Below are positions 16,348 to 25,256 of a DNA stretch of 64,000 bases, piece after piece. A program made the position numbers and the translations under genes. The notes beneath the pieces are model-generated. The model was not told the origin of the DNA. It worked only from the letters and a program-made list of their open reading frames with translations, and searched no databases. Positions within the stretch are counted from its first letter, which is position 1. Every line of letters begins with the position of its first letter. The DNA comes from CBDFLS01 sp965249185 (GTDB taxonomy: Bacteria; Chloroflexota; Dehalococcoidia; Lucifugimonadales; Australimonadaceae): positions 1,302,001-1,366,000 of the forward strand of contig CBDFLS010000002.1 of the NCBI GenBank assembly GCA_965249185.1, in the 5' to 3' direction.

Positions 16348-17694
16348 TTAGCCCTGGTTCCGGCGGGCCAGCACCTTACGCAAGGCCCCGCGGAACGCGT
16401 CGAGCTCCTCATCCCCCATGGGAGAGGAGAGGGCGCCGACCAGTTGGGGGGGCATCAAGACGCCCTCGTTCAGGAGCCCCAGGAACACGCGCCGCTTGAA
16501 CACCTTGTCGGATGTGGCCACGTCGCGGTAGGTGTTCACCTCGTGGTCGGTAAAGTGGAGCGCGAAGAGCGAGGCGACCCCGGTGGCCTGGACGGGGACA
16601 TCGAACTCGGCGCACACGTCACGGATGCCGTTACGTAGCTTATCGCCCAGCACGCTCATCCGTTCGTAGACGTCGGGGGTGAGCTGCTCCATGGCCGCGG
16701 CGCCCGCCACCATGGTCATGGGGTTGCCCTGGAAGGTGCCTGCGTGGGGCACCTTGGGGGGTCCCCCCTTGGTGGGGTCGTAGAGCTCCATGATCGCCGC
16801 TTTGCCTCCGAAGGCCCCCACCGGCAGCCCGCCGCCGATCATTTTGCCCATGGCGGTCATATCGGGGGTGATGCCGTAGCGCTCCTGGGCGCCCCCGGGA
16901 CTCACGCGCAGGCTGATCACCTCGTCGAAGATGAGTACGATGCCATGCTGCTCGGTCACCTCTCGGAGCATGGCCAGGAACTCCTTTTGGGCGGGGATCA
17001 TGCCCGCGGAGCCCATGACCGGCTCCACGATGACCGCGGCCAGCTCCTGGCTGTTCTCCAAAATGATGTTCCGGGTGGACTCGATGTCGTTATAGGGGAA
17101 GATGACCACGTCATCGAGCACGTTCTTGGAGAGGCCCAGCGACGCCGGGACCGCGATGGGCCTCTTGGCGTCGCCCGCCTTCTCCGGTGCGACACCCACG
17201 CTGATCTCGGCGAGGTCGTGGGTGCCGTGGTAGCCGCCTTCGGCCTTCGCGACCTTGGTGCGGCCGGTGTACGCCCTGGCCGCCCGGATGGCGTTTAGGG
17301 TCGCCTCGGTCCCCGAGTTGGTGAAGCGCACCAGCTCGAGCGACGGGATGCGCTCACAGAGGATGCGGGCCAGGCGTATCTGGTGCTCGGTGGGAGCGGC
17401 GTAGGCTGTGCCCAGGGGCGCCTGCTCCTGAAGGGCCCGGACCACCTTCGGGTTGGCGTGGCCCAGCATCAGCGTGGTCATGTTATTGATGAAATCGAGC
17501 CGCTCGACGCCGTCCACGTCCCAGAGGCGGCAGCCCGCGCCTCGGGTCATGAATAGAGGATAGGGGCCCCAGAAAACGCTCGTCCGAGTGTCGGCGCCCG
17601 GCATGTACCTCTTCCCCTCCTCCGACAGGGCCCTGGACTTGGGAGTCAGCTCCAGGTAGCGCTCCATCTCCAGGTCGGTCTGCGTCTGGGTCAC
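16348..17694 (-). CDS. Class III aminotransferase (glutamate-1-semialdehyde aminomutase-like)
   Basis: A 448-residue protein with a GTG start. It follows the HemL/class III PLP enzyme layout: RLWDVDGVERLDFINNMTTL, NSGTEATLNAIRAARAYTGR, IVEPVMGSAG, LIFDEVISLRV and the PLP lysine in MGKMIGGGLPVGAFGG. TFQGNPMTMVAGAAAM is also typical. Homology does not separate true GSA aminomutase from broad-specificity aminotransferases; pairing with a D-aminoacylase-type hydrolase favours a catabolic aminotransferase. Confidence 0.82.
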   Translation of the reverse strand: MTQTQTDLEMERYLELTPKSRALSEEGKRYMPGADTRTSVFWGPYPLFMTRGAGCRLWDVDGVERLDFINNMTTLMLGHANPKVVRALQEQAPLGTAYAAPTEHQIRLARILCERIPSLELVRFTNSGTEATLNAIRAARAYTGRTKVAKAEGGYHGTHDLAEISVGVAPEKAGDAKRPIAVPASLGLSKNVLDDVVIFPYNDIESTRNIILENSQELAAVIVEPVMGSAGMIPAQKEFLAMLREVTEQHGIVLIFDEVISLRVSPGGAQERYGITPDMTAMGKMIGGGLPVGAFGGKAAIMELYDPTKGGPPKVPHAGTFQGNPMTMVAGAAAMEQLTPDVYERMSVLGDKLRNGIRDVCAEFDVPVQATGVASLFALHFTDHEVNTYRDVATSDKVFKRRVFLGLLNEGVLMPPQLVGALSSPMGDEELDAFRGALRKVLARRNQG

Positions 17695-17857
17695 GGCGTC
17701 TCCTTTACGTAGCGAGGATGGTAGAGCGGTCCATGGTCATTACTACCCGCGGGGCATTTTACACCACGGCCGGTCCCAGCGCCCGCTGGCTGTCGTCCAC
17801 GAGGAGCGGCCTGGTGCCAGATATATGGCGGGCCCAGCGCCGGATATATGACGGGCA

Positions 17858-17886
17858 TTGACACGTAGGAGCGCCTCAAATAGTGT
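17858..17886 (+). promoter_or_regulatory. Promoter of the hemerythrin-like gene
   Basis: TTGACA 17858-17863, 17-bp spacer, TAGTGT 17881-17886; the start codon is at 17932. A short direct repeat GATATATGRCGGG flanks it upstream (about 17819 and 17843). Confidence 0.55.
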
Positions 17887-17931
17887 GCGGTCGAACGCAC
17901 CAACGGAAGCCTGACATGGGGAGGTCGGACC

Positions 17932-18570
17932 ATGGTAATGCCCTTGGACGCCGTCACGGTCATACATAATGCGTTCCGCCGCGACCTGACGGAGATGGAC
18001 GATGCGGTCTACAAGATAGCTTCGCACGGCGGAGACCTATCGCTGGTGATCGACCGGCTCAACTGGTTCTCTCAGATACTCGATCTCCACGCCCAGGGCG
18101 AAGAAGAGGCCGTGTTTCCCGCGGTGGAGAACGCGGCGCCCTTGGTGGCGCCCCTGTTCGTCACCGATCACCGGGAGTTGGACACCATGTGCTATGGATT
18201 GATGCAGGTGGTGGCTGCGCCGGACGAGCTGGCCGCCGCGCGAGCCACGGCCGTTCTGCACTCCCACCTGCGGATTCACCTGGCCAAGGAGGACACCCAT
18301 CTCTACCCGATACTCCGGGAGCGGATAAGCCCGCCAGACCAGGCTCCCATCGTAGGCCGGATGGCAGGCAAAACACCCCCCGAAATGATGCCTCGACTGG
18401 TGGACTGGCTTTTCTCTCTCGTCGACCAGGACGATCGAGTGACCATGACGACGGTGTGGAAAGCGCTCATGCCCGAAGAGGTTTTCACCGGAGTCGGCCG
18501 GCTTATCAAGGGCGCCGTTAAAGCGGATGACTGGTCGGACCTCGCAAAGCGTGTTCCGGGCCTGGGCTAG
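17932..18570 (+). CDS. Hemerythrin HHE-domain protein
   Basis: A 212-residue protein with GGGGAGG before ATG. The helical hemerythrin-like pattern has iron-ligand candidates in VIHNAFRRDL, LHAQGEEEAVFPAV, VTDHRELD and HLRIHLAKEDTHLYPIL. Such proteins bind a diiron centre and sense or handle oxygen, NO or iron. The C-terminal 70 residues (MMPRLVDWLFSLVDQDDR) form an extra helical part. It is transcribed alone from its own promoter, divergent from the aminotransferase gene. Confidence 0.82.
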   Translation: MVMPLDAVTVIHNAFRRDLTEMDDAVYKIASHGGDLSLVIDRLNWFSQILDLHAQGEEEAVFPAVENAAPLVAPLFVTDHRELDTMCYGLMQVVAAPDELAAARATAVLHSHLRIHLAKEDTHLYPILRERISPPDQAPIVGRMAGKTPPEMMPRLVDWLFSLVDQDDRVTMTTVWKALMPEEVFTGVGRLIKGAVKADDWSDLAKRVPGLG

Positions 18571-18634
18571 TCGGCCGGGGAATCGGTCACGCCACAGCCG
18601 CATCGTCCACGCCACGGTGGGACACGCGTTCGTG

Positions 18635-18663
18635 TTGACCCTTCCCGCGAGCGCTGCTAGGAT
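18635..18663 (+). promoter_or_regulatory. Promoter of the phosphotriesterase-like operon
   Basis: TTGACC 18635-18640, 17-bp spacer, TAGGAT 18658-18663, 40 bp before the GTG start at 18703. Confidence 0.55.
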
Positions 18664-18702
18664 ACCGCCGCTCCACGGCGGAGCCGTCAGGAGGAGAGGC
18701 CG

Positions 18703-19758
18703 GTGAGCGAGCGTTCGGGGAAAGCGCAAACGGTGCTGGGACTGGTGGACCCGTCGGAGCTGGGGCACACCCAGACCCACGAGCACCTGCTGTCGGACCT
18801 GAGCTGGTACTACGACGTGACGGTCGAAAGCCAGCCCGCGGGCGTCCGGGGCCGGGCTATGGCGCCCATCTGCCTGGAGAACTACGGGTGGGTCCGGCAC
18901 AACTGGACCAGCAACCGCCATAACATGAGCCTCACCAGCGAGTCCGACGCCACCGCCGAGATGCGCCAGTACCACGCCTCCGGCGGCGGGTCCGTGGTCG
19001 ACGCCACCTCCAAGGGCATCGCCCGGGACCCGGAGGGCCTGGCGCGCATCTCACGGGCCACCGGCGTTGGCGTGGTCATGGGCGCGGGCTACTACGTGGT
19101 GGAGGCCCACCCCGTCGAGGTCGGCCGCATGTCGGAGGAGGAGCTGGCCGAGAGCATGGTGCGCGACGTGGTGGAGGGCGCCGATGGCACGGGGATCAGG
19201 TCGGGTATCATCGGTGAGATTGGGCTGAGCTATCCCGTGCACCCCGACGAGGAGAAGGTGCTGCGGGCGGCGGCCAAGGCCCAGGTGGAGACGGGCGCGC
19301 CCCTGCTCATCCACCCCGGCCGCGACCCGGCCGCTCCCGGGGATGCCATGCGGATCGTCCGGGAGGCCGAGGGCGACCCCGAGCGGACGGTCATGAGCCA
19401 CATCGACCGCACCATCTTCAGTCTGGGCGAGATATTGGAGCTCGCCCAGACCGGCTGCTACGTGGAGTTCGACCTCTTCGGTCAGGAGTCAAGCTACTAC
19501 CCTCTGGCGCCCATCGATATGCCCAACGACGCAACGCGCATCAATTACCTGATGGGGCTTATGGACGCCGGCTTCGACCGGAAGCTGGTCATCGCCCAGG
19601 ACATCTGCACCAAGGTCCACCTCACCAAGTACGGCGGCGAGGGCTACAGCCACATTCTGGAGAACGTGGTCCCCATCATGCGCCGCAAGGGCATGAGCGT
19701 CCAGGAGGTGGACACCATCCTGGTGCACAATCCCGCCCGCATCCTCGCGTTCACGTAA
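18703..19758 (+). CDS. Phosphotriesterase-family hydrolase, copy 1
   Basis: A 351-residue protein with a GTG start after GGAGGAGAGG. Binuclear-metal amidohydrolase ligands are visible: GHTQTHEHLL (HxH), IIGEIGLS (bridging Glu where true PTE has Lys), LLIHPGRD, VMSHIDRT and VIAQDIC (Asp). The LVHNPARILAF ending is typical of PTE-related proteins. The family hydrolyses lactones or phosphoesters; the true substrate is unknown. It is followed ten bases later by a close paralogue and then a cupin gene, forming a three-gene operon. Confidence 0.88.
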   Translation: MSERSGKAQTVLGLVDPSELGHTQTHEHLLSDLSWYYDVTVESQPAGVRGRAMAPICLENYGWVRHNWTSNRHNMSLTSESDATAEMRQYHASGGGSVVDATSKGIARDPEGLARISRATGVGVVMGAGYYVVEAHPVEVGRMSEEELAESMVRDVVEGADGTGIRSGIIGEIGLSYPVHPDEEKVLRAAAKAQVETGAPLLIHPGRDPAAPGDAMRIVREAEGDPERTVMSHIDRTIFSLGEILELAQTGCYVEFDLFGQESSYYPLAPIDMPNDATRINYLMGLMDAGFDRKLVIAQDICTKVHLTKYGGEGYSHILENVVPIMRRKGMSVQEVDTILVHNPARILAFT

Positions 19759-19768
19759 GGAGGACCCC

Positions 19769-20824
19769 ATGAGTGAGCGGTCCGGCAAGGTACAGACCAT
19801 ATTGGGGGTGGTGGACCCCTCGGAGCTGGGGCACACCCAGACCCACGAGCACCTGCTGGTGGACCTGTGGCTCCACAACGCCCATCAGGTCACCCAGTGG
19901 CCCGCTTCGGTGCGCGGCGGTGTGAACGACGCTATCGGCATCGAAAACTACTCGTGGGTGCGCCGCTACGGGAACCGCGTCGCCACGAACAACCGGCTCC
20001 TCAGCGAGTCCGACGCCGTCTCGGAGATGGAGCGGTACCGTATCTCCGGCGGCGGCACCGTGGTCGAGGCCACGAGCATCGGTATCGCCCGGGACCCGCA
20101 GGGCCTGGCCCGCATCTCCCGGGCCACGGGAGTCCGCGTGATCATGGGCGCCGGCTACTACGTGGCGGAAGCCCATCCCCCGGAGGTCGCCCGTATGTCG
20201 GAGCAGGAGCTTACCGAGCGCATCGTGCGTGACGTGGAGGAGGGCGCAGACGATACCGGCCTCAAGTCCGGCATCATCGGTGAGATCGGGCTCTCCTGGC
20301 CGGTCCACCCCGACGAGGAGAAGGTGCTGCGAGCCGCCGCCGTGGCGATGAAAAAGACGGGGGCGCCGCTCATCATCCATCCTGGGCGCGGCACGGGGGC
20401 TCCTCTGGAGGCCATGCGGGTGGTCCTGGCTGCCGGGGGCGACCCGGAGCGGACCATCATGAGCCACATCGACCGCACCCTCTTCGACCTGGACGCCATG
20501 GTGGAGCTGGCCAAGACCGGGGCTTACATAGAGTTCGACCTCTTCGGCCAGGAGTACGGCTTCTACCGCCTGGCCCCCATCGACATGCCCAACGACGCCC
20601 AGCGCATCGACTACATGATCGGGCTCATGGACGCCGGCTACGCCGACCAGGTGGTCATGGCCCAGGACATTTGCCACAAGGTACACATGGCCATGTACGG
20701 CGGCGAGGGCTACAACCACATCTTGGAGAACGTTATTCCCCTTATGCGGCGCAAGGGGATGACCGCCGCCGACCTGGAGGGCATCCTGGTCCGCAATCCC
20801 GCCCGCGTGCTCGTCTTCGTGTAA
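19769..20824 (+). CDS. Phosphotriesterase-family hydrolase, copy 2
   Basis: A 351-residue protein of exactly the same length as copy 1 and similar along its whole length, with the same metal motifs (GHTQTHEHLL, IIGEIGLSWPVHPDEEKVL, LIIHPGRG, IMSHIDRT, VMAQDIC). Differences concentrate in residues 30-75 and around 245, positions that shape the substrate pocket. The paralogues may act on different isomers or form a heteromer. AGGAGGAC precedes the start. Confidence 0.88.
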   Translation: MSERSGKVQTILGVVDPSELGHTQTHEHLLVDLWLHNAHQVTQWPASVRGGVNDAIGIENYSWVRRYGNRVATNNRLLSESDAVSEMERYRISGGGTVVEATSIGIARDPQGLARISRATGVRVIMGAGYYVAEAHPPEVARMSEQELTERIVRDVEEGADDTGLKSGIIGEIGLSWPVHPDEEKVLRAAAVAMKKTGAPLIIHPGRGTGAPLEAMRVVLAAGGDPERTIMSHIDRTLFDLDAMVELAKTGAYIEFDLFGQEYGFYRLAPIDMPNDAQRIDYMIGLMDAGYADQVVMAQDICHKVHMAMYGGEGYNHILENVIPLMRRKGMTAADLEGILVRNPARVLVFV

Positions 20825-20850
20825 CGACCCTTCAGCTAAAGGAGCCCGCC

Positions 20851-21234
20851 ATGGGAAGAATACTTGTCATGCACGTGGACGACGCTCCCTGGGTCTACGG
20901 CGCCGCGCCCAAACCGGGCGAGCCGGTGCGGTACGCCGAGCAGTTGTTCGGCGATCTGGAGAGCGGGCCGTGGGTCCATATCATCACCATGATGGAGCCG
21001 GGCTACACAGCCGCCGTTCACTGCCACAGCCAGGATGAGGTTATCTACGTCCTCGAAGGCGAGATGATTCTGAGCGGCCGGGCGCATCGCCCTGGCACGA
21101 TCATATTCATTGAGAAAGAGACGGAATACGGATTCACCGTCGGCCCGCGGGGCCTTCGGTTTCTGGAGATGCGCCCCGGCCGGGCGCAGTACAGACGCCA
21201 GGGCGGCGAGTGGGGCGTGTTTACGGACCACTAG
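20851..21234 (+). CDS. Cupin domain protein
   Basis: A 127-residue protein started at ATG 20851, seven bases after GGAG; a longer overlapping frame is not real. The cupin signature appears as TAAVHCHSQDEVIYVLEGEM, supplying metal ligands H, H and E, followed by PGTIIFIEKETEYGF. It is a single-domain beta-barrel that probably binds a metal. Its place at the end of the phosphotriesterase-like operon suggests a lyase, isomerase or binding role in the same pathway. Confidence 0.85.
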   Translation: MGRILVMHVDDAPWVYGAAPKPGEPVRYAEQLFGDLESGPWVHIITMMEPGYTAAVHCHSQDEVIYVLEGEMILSGRAHRPGTIIFIEKETEYGFTVGPRGLRFLEMRPGRAQYRRQGGEWGVFTDH

Positions 21235-21258
21235 GGCCGCCACTAGGGCTGAAGAAGC

Positions 21259-21744
21259 TCAGTCCCTGAAGTTGACGTATTGGATCGGCATGTCAACCTT
21301 CATCTCTTTAATCGCCGCGATGGCCTCCTGAAGGTCGTCGCGCTTTTTACCGGTGATACGGAGCTCGTCGCCCTGGATGGCTGTCTGGACCTTGAGCTTC
21401 TTGCCCTTCACCATTTTGACGATCTGCCTACCCGTCGCCTGGTCGATGCCCTGGCGGATGCCGCACTCTTGCCGCAAGGAGCCTTTCGTGGCGTCCTGAG
21501 GGGGCTTGAAGTCCAGCGCGGCACTGTCGACTCCGCGTTGGGTGCAGTGGGTGTGCAGGAGCTGGTGCAGTTGCCGCAGCAGCATGTCGTTGTCAGCGAT
21601 GATGGTGAGTGTGTTGCCCGAGCGCTCAACGGAGCACATGGTCCCTTTGAGGTCGTAGCGCTGTTTGACCTCACGCCCAACGCCGTTCAGGGCGTTATCG
21701 ATCTCCGCAAGGTTTACCCGTGATACGACGTCAAATGAGGGCAT
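21259..21744 (-). CDS. yajQ: YajQ family nucleotide-binding protein
   Basis: A 161-residue protein, full length for the family, with the diagnostic MPSFDVVSRVNLAEIDNAL start and GKKLKVQTAIQGDELRITGK near the end. YajQ proteins bind nucleotides; in Xanthomonas one binds cyclic di-GMP and acts with a transcription factor. It is transcribed toward the cupin gene, with convergent ends 25 bp apart. Confidence 0.93.
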   Translation of the reverse strand: MPSFDVVSRVNLAEIDNALNGVGREVKQRYDLKGTMCSVERSGNTLTIIADNDMLLRQLHQLLHTHCTQRGVDSAALDFKPPQDATKGSLRQECGIRQGIDQATGRQIVKMVKGKKLKVQTAIQGDELRITGKKRDDLQEAIAAIKEMKVDMPIQYVNFRD

Positions 21745-21947
21745 TCAGCATTCCTTCTCTACGGCCAGTGGTTGCTTAGTGTTGCCCGGCTACGGTGAAT
21801 ATATCGGCGCTGCGCAACTGGACCGAGGATAACCGACGCCGTCACATCTTTCCACCTCCTTTCGTGCGCCCTGCGTCCGCGCAGGCCTTCGGCCCAGGGT
21901 GGCCGCTGCCTGTAAACGCGAAGGCCCCCCTCGTGTATACTGCCCCC

Positions 21948-23453
21948 ATGGCACGGGCCTCTCGCTCCTCACCCGGCGCGCCCGCCGGCATCCTCGCCTC
22001 CGGCGCCTACATCCCGTTGTACCGGCTGTCGCGTGACGTCATAGCGGGGGCGTGGGGCACCCGCTCCATGGGCGGCGAGCGCAGCGTGGCCAACCACGAT
22101 GAGGACGCCGTGACCATGGCGGTGGAGGCGGCCCGCGACTGCCTGCGCGGCCTCGACCGTGGCGGCATCGGGGGCCTCTACTTCGCGTCGACCACCGCGC
22201 CCTATCTGGAGAAGGGCTGCGCCGCCCTCATCGCCAAGGCGCTGGACCTCCCCCGCGGCCTGCTCACCGCCGACTTCGCCCACAGCCTCCGCTCCGGCAC
22301 CAACGCGCTGCTGGCCGCCCTGGCCGTGGTGGAGAGCGGCCGCGCCGAGCAGGTGCTCGTGGTGGCCTCCGACTGCCGGCTGGGCTATCCCAGGAGCGAC
22401 AACGAGCAGCTCTTCGGCGACGCGGCGGCGGCGGTGCTGGTCGGACGCGGCGGCCTTGTGGCGAGCGTCGATGCCAGCGTCTCCCACGCCGACGAGATCC
22501 ACGATTCGTGGCGGCGTGACGTGGACCCCTTCGTACACTCTTGGGAGGCGCGCTTCACCTTCGAGCAGGGCTACATGGCCAACATGCAGGAGGCGCTGCG
22601 GGCGCTCATGGAGCAGGCGGGGCTGGCCCCGGCGGACGTGGCCAAGCTGGTGTCCTACACCCCCGATGCCCGCAGCGCCGACCGGCTGGCCCAATCGCTG
22701 GGGTTCGATCGGAAGACCCAGCTCCAGCCCGGGCTGATCGACGGCGTTGGTTGCAGCGGGGCGGCCCATACGCTGCTGCTGCTGGCGGCGGGCCTCGAGG
22801 AGGCCGGCTCCGGCGACCGCATCGTGCTCGCCGGCTACGGCGACGGCGCCGACGCTCTGCTGCTCACCGTGGCAGCTTCCAGTGCCGGCAACGGCGGCGG
22901 CGTCCGGGCCCACCTGGCCAGCAAGCGGCCGCTGCCCTCCTACGAGCGCTACGCCGCCTTCCGCGGCATCGTCCCCGTCCAGCCGGAGCAGCGCCTGCGG
23001 GTCTACGACTTCAGCGGCGCGCCCATCACCTGGCGCGAGCGCGACTCCTTCCTCAGCATGCATGGGAGCCGCTGCAACCGCTGCGGCACCACCTGCTTCC
23101 CCATGCAGCGCATCTGCTACGAGTGCCGCTCCCTGGACGATTTCACACCGGTCCCGCTGGCCGAGGCCCCCGCCAGCATCTTCACCTACTCGCTCGACCA
23201 TCTGGCTGGAACCATCTCGCCGCCTGTGATAAAAGTGGTGGCCGAGTCCCAGGTCGGGAGGACGCGCATCAACTGTACGCTGACCGACTGCGATGCCAAA
23301 GATGTCGCGGTGGAGATGCCGGTGGAGATGACCTTCCGCCGGCTGCACGAAGGCGCGGAGATGCACCACTACACCTGGAAGGCGAGGCCCCCGCGTACCA
23401 CCGGGGACCGTTCCAAGGAGGGGGCGCTGGCGAGCGCCGAGTCGAAAGCGTGA
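21948..23453 (+). CDS. HMG-CoA synthase-like protein fused to a DUF35 OB-fold domain
   Basis: 501 residues from ATG 21948; the upstream extension lacks a ribosome site. Residues 1-330 follow the thiolase-fold HMG-CoA synthase/KAS III family (GAYIPLYRLSRD, SVANHDEDAVTMAVEAARDC, LFGDAAAAVLVG, VSYTPDARSADRLAQSLGF). The segment that should hold the catalytic Cys (ACKAGT in archaeal enzymes) reads HSLRSGT, so the Cys appears to be lost. Residues from about 365 form a DUF35 zinc ribbon plus OB fold (CNRCGTTCFP, CYECRS, then FTYSLDHL). A thiolase gene follows 18 bp later. TATACT lies only eight bases before ATG, suggesting a leaderless mRNA. Confidence 0.8.
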   Translation: MARASRSSPGAPAGILASGAYIPLYRLSRDVIAGAWGTRSMGGERSVANHDEDAVTMAVEAARDCLRGLDRGGIGGLYFASTTAPYLEKGCAALIAKALDLPRGLLTADFAHSLRSGTNALLAALAVVESGRAEQVLVVASDCRLGYPRSDNEQLFGDAAAAVLVGRGGLVASVDASVSHADEIHDSWRRDVDPFVHSWEARFTFEQGYMANMQEALRALMEQAGLAPADVAKLVSYTPDARSADRLAQSLGFDRKTQLQPGLIDGVGCSGAAHTLLLLAAGLEEAGSGDRIVLAGYGDGADALLLTVAASSAGNGGGVRAHLASKRPLPSYERYAAFRGIVPVQPEQRLRVYDFSGAPITWRERDSFLSMHGSRCNRCGTTCFPMQRICYECRSLDDFTPVPLAEAPASIFTYSLDHLAGTISPPVIKVVAESQVGRTRINCTLTDCDAKDVAVEMPVEMTFRRLHEGAEMHHYTWKARPPRTTGDRSKEGALASAESKA

Positions 23454-23471
23454 AGGGAACAGGAGTGCTCC

Positions 23472-24659
23472 ATGGAGTCAATCAGGGATAAAGTCGCCGT
23501 CGTGGGCATGGGCTGCACCAAGTTTGGCGAGCGGTGGGATGCATCGCCCGAGGACCTGCTGATCGAGGCGGCCTACGAGGCCTACGAGGACGCCGGCATC
23601 GACCCGAGCGATATCCAGGCGGCGTGGGTCGGCACCACCCGTAGCGGTGAGGCGGGTCCCAGCGTGGCGGACCCCCTGAAGCTCCGGGACATCCCCATCA
23701 CCCGCGTGGAGAACTGGTGCGCCACGGGCCACGACGCCCTGCGCAACGCCGCCCTCGGCATCGCCTCCGGCATGTACGACGTGGTGATGGCGGTGGGCTT
23801 CGACAAGCTGAAGGACACCGGTGGCGCGGGCCTGGGCGTGGGCAGGGGCACCGACCCGGTCCAGTACCCCTTCGCCACCGCGCCCGGCTTCTTCGCCAAC
23901 ATCGCCACCCGCTACTTCCATACCCACGGGTGGGATGAGGAGCGCGGCAAGACGGTCCTGGGCAAGATATCGGTGAAGAACCACCACAACGGCACCATGT
24001 CGCCCAAGGCCCACTTCCAGCGGGAGGTGACCCTCGAGGAGGTGGTGCGCGCTCCCATGATCTCGTGGCCCCTGGGCCTGCTCGACTGCTGCCCCACCAC
24101 CGACGGCGCCGCCGCCGCCATCCTCTGCCGCGCCGATCTGGCGCGCAGCTTCCGCGCCGACCCCATCTACATCAAGGGCATCGGCCTGTCGGTGGACCCG
24201 CTGGTGCCGACCCAGCGTCCCGGCTTCGACTACCTGGGCTTCGAGGCCAACCGGAACGCCGCCCGTCAGGCCTACACCCAGGCCGGCATCCAGGACCCTC
24301 GCACCGAGCTGGACCTGGCCGTGGTCCACGACTGTTTCACCATCACCGAGCTGGTCATCTACGAGGACCTGGGGTTCTCTCCCCAGGGGCGTGGCTGGGA
24401 GGACGTGGAGGCCGGCACCTTCACCCTGGAGGGCGAGCTGCCCGTCAACACCGACGGCGGCCTCAAGGCCTTCGGTCATCCCATCGGGGCCACGGGCCTC
24501 CGCACCACCTACGAGATCTACAAGCAGCTCCAGCACAAGGCGGGGCAGCGCCAGGTGAGGGACGCCGAGCTCGGGCTCTGTCACACCCTGGGTGGCTCGC
24601 CCCAGGTCGCTGCCGTGGCCATCCTGGGCAACAGCCTCCACGGGGACGGCAGGGCGTAG
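23472..24659 (+). CDS. Thiolase (SCP-x type acetyl-CoA acetyltransferase)
   Basis: A 395-residue protein with the SCP-x-type thiolase pattern: VAVVGMGCTKFGERWD, ENWCATGHDALRNAALGIASG carrying the nucleophilic Cys, VVHDCFTITE, and NTDGGLKAFGHPIGATGLRT with the catalytic His. The final Cys/Gly loop is LCHTLGGSPQ. It cleaves or forms 3-ketoacyl-CoA. Proximity to the HMGS-like/DUF35 fusion mirrors the archaeal thiolase-DUF35-HMGS complex, so a physical complex is plausible. Confidence 0.88.
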   Translation: MESIRDKVAVVGMGCTKFGERWDASPEDLLIEAAYEAYEDAGIDPSDIQAAWVGTTRSGEAGPSVADPLKLRDIPITRVENWCATGHDALRNAALGIASGMYDVVMAVGFDKLKDTGGAGLGVGRGTDPVQYPFATAPGFFANIATRYFHTHGWDEERGKTVLGKISVKNHHNGTMSPKAHFQREVTLEEVVRAPMISWPLGLLDCCPTTDGAAAAILCRADLARSFRADPIYIKGIGLSVDPLVPTQRPGFDYLGFEANRNAARQAYTQAGIQDPRTELDLAVVHDCFTITELVIYEDLGFSPQGRGWEDVEAGTFTLEGELPVNTDGGLKAFGHPIGATGLRTTYEIYKQLQHKAGQRQVRDAELGLCHTLGGSPQVAAVAILGNSLHGDGRA

Positions 24660-24686
24660 CCGGTCGAATCCGGCAAGGAGACACCC

Positions 24687-25256
24687 ATGACGACCGGCAA
24701 TGGAGAGCTCTACTCGAGGGCGATGGACAGGACCCAGCGCTATGTGGCGAACATCAAGCCAGAGCAGTGGGGCGGCCCCACGCCGTGCACCGAGTGGAGC
24801 GTGCGGGACGTTGTAAACCACATCGTCTACGAGAACCTGTGGGCCGGCGAGCTGTTCCAGGGAAAGACTATGGCTGAGGTGGGCGACCGCATCGAGGGCG
24901 ACCTGCTCGGCGATGACCCCATCGGCGCCTACGAGCGCTCGGTCCAGGTGGCCAAGCAGGCCGTTTCGGCCCCCGGCGCCATGGAGGTCACCTGTCACCT
25001 CTCCTTCGGCGAGTTTCCGGGCTCCGTATACGCGGGGCAGCTCTTCCTGGACCTGCTCATTCACGGCTGGGACATCGCCGTGGGCACGGGTCAGGACACG
25101 CGACTCGACCCGGAGCTGGTGGACGCCTGCTACGAGCGGGCCATGGAGGGCAAGGAGGAGATTCGCGCTAGCGGAGCCTTTGGCACCGAGCAGCCGGTGG
25201 CCGCCGCTGCCAACCTTCAGACGAAGCTGCTGGCGCTCCTCGGCCGCCAGGGCTAG
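24687..25256 (+). CDS. TIGR03086-type metal-binding protein (DinB/MDMPI fold)
   Basis: A 189-residue protein with AAGGAG before ATG. The N-terminus follows the mycothiol-dependent maleylpyruvate isomerase/TIGR03086 pattern (QWGGPTPCTEWSVRDVVNHIVYEN), with metal-ligand His candidates at NHIV and LLIHGWDIAVGTGQ. These four-helix proteins bind a divalent metal and often use a low-molecular-weight thiol. It lies 27 bp after the thiolase, probably in the same operon. Confidence 0.82.
   Translation: MTTGNGELYSRAMDRTQRYVANIKPEQWGGPTPCTEWSVRDVVNHIVYENLWAGELFQGKTMAEVGDRIEGDLLGDDPIGAYERSVQVAKQAVSAPGAMEVTCHLSFGEFPGSVYAGQLFLDLLIHGWDIAVGTGQDTRLDPELVDACYERAMEGKEEIRASGAFGTEQPVAAAANLQTKLLALLGRQG

Noticed and set aside
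23478..25064. 528-codon minus-strand frame across the thiolase and TIGR03086 genes
   Set aside because: Antisense shadow of two well-supported genes; no recognisable motif.
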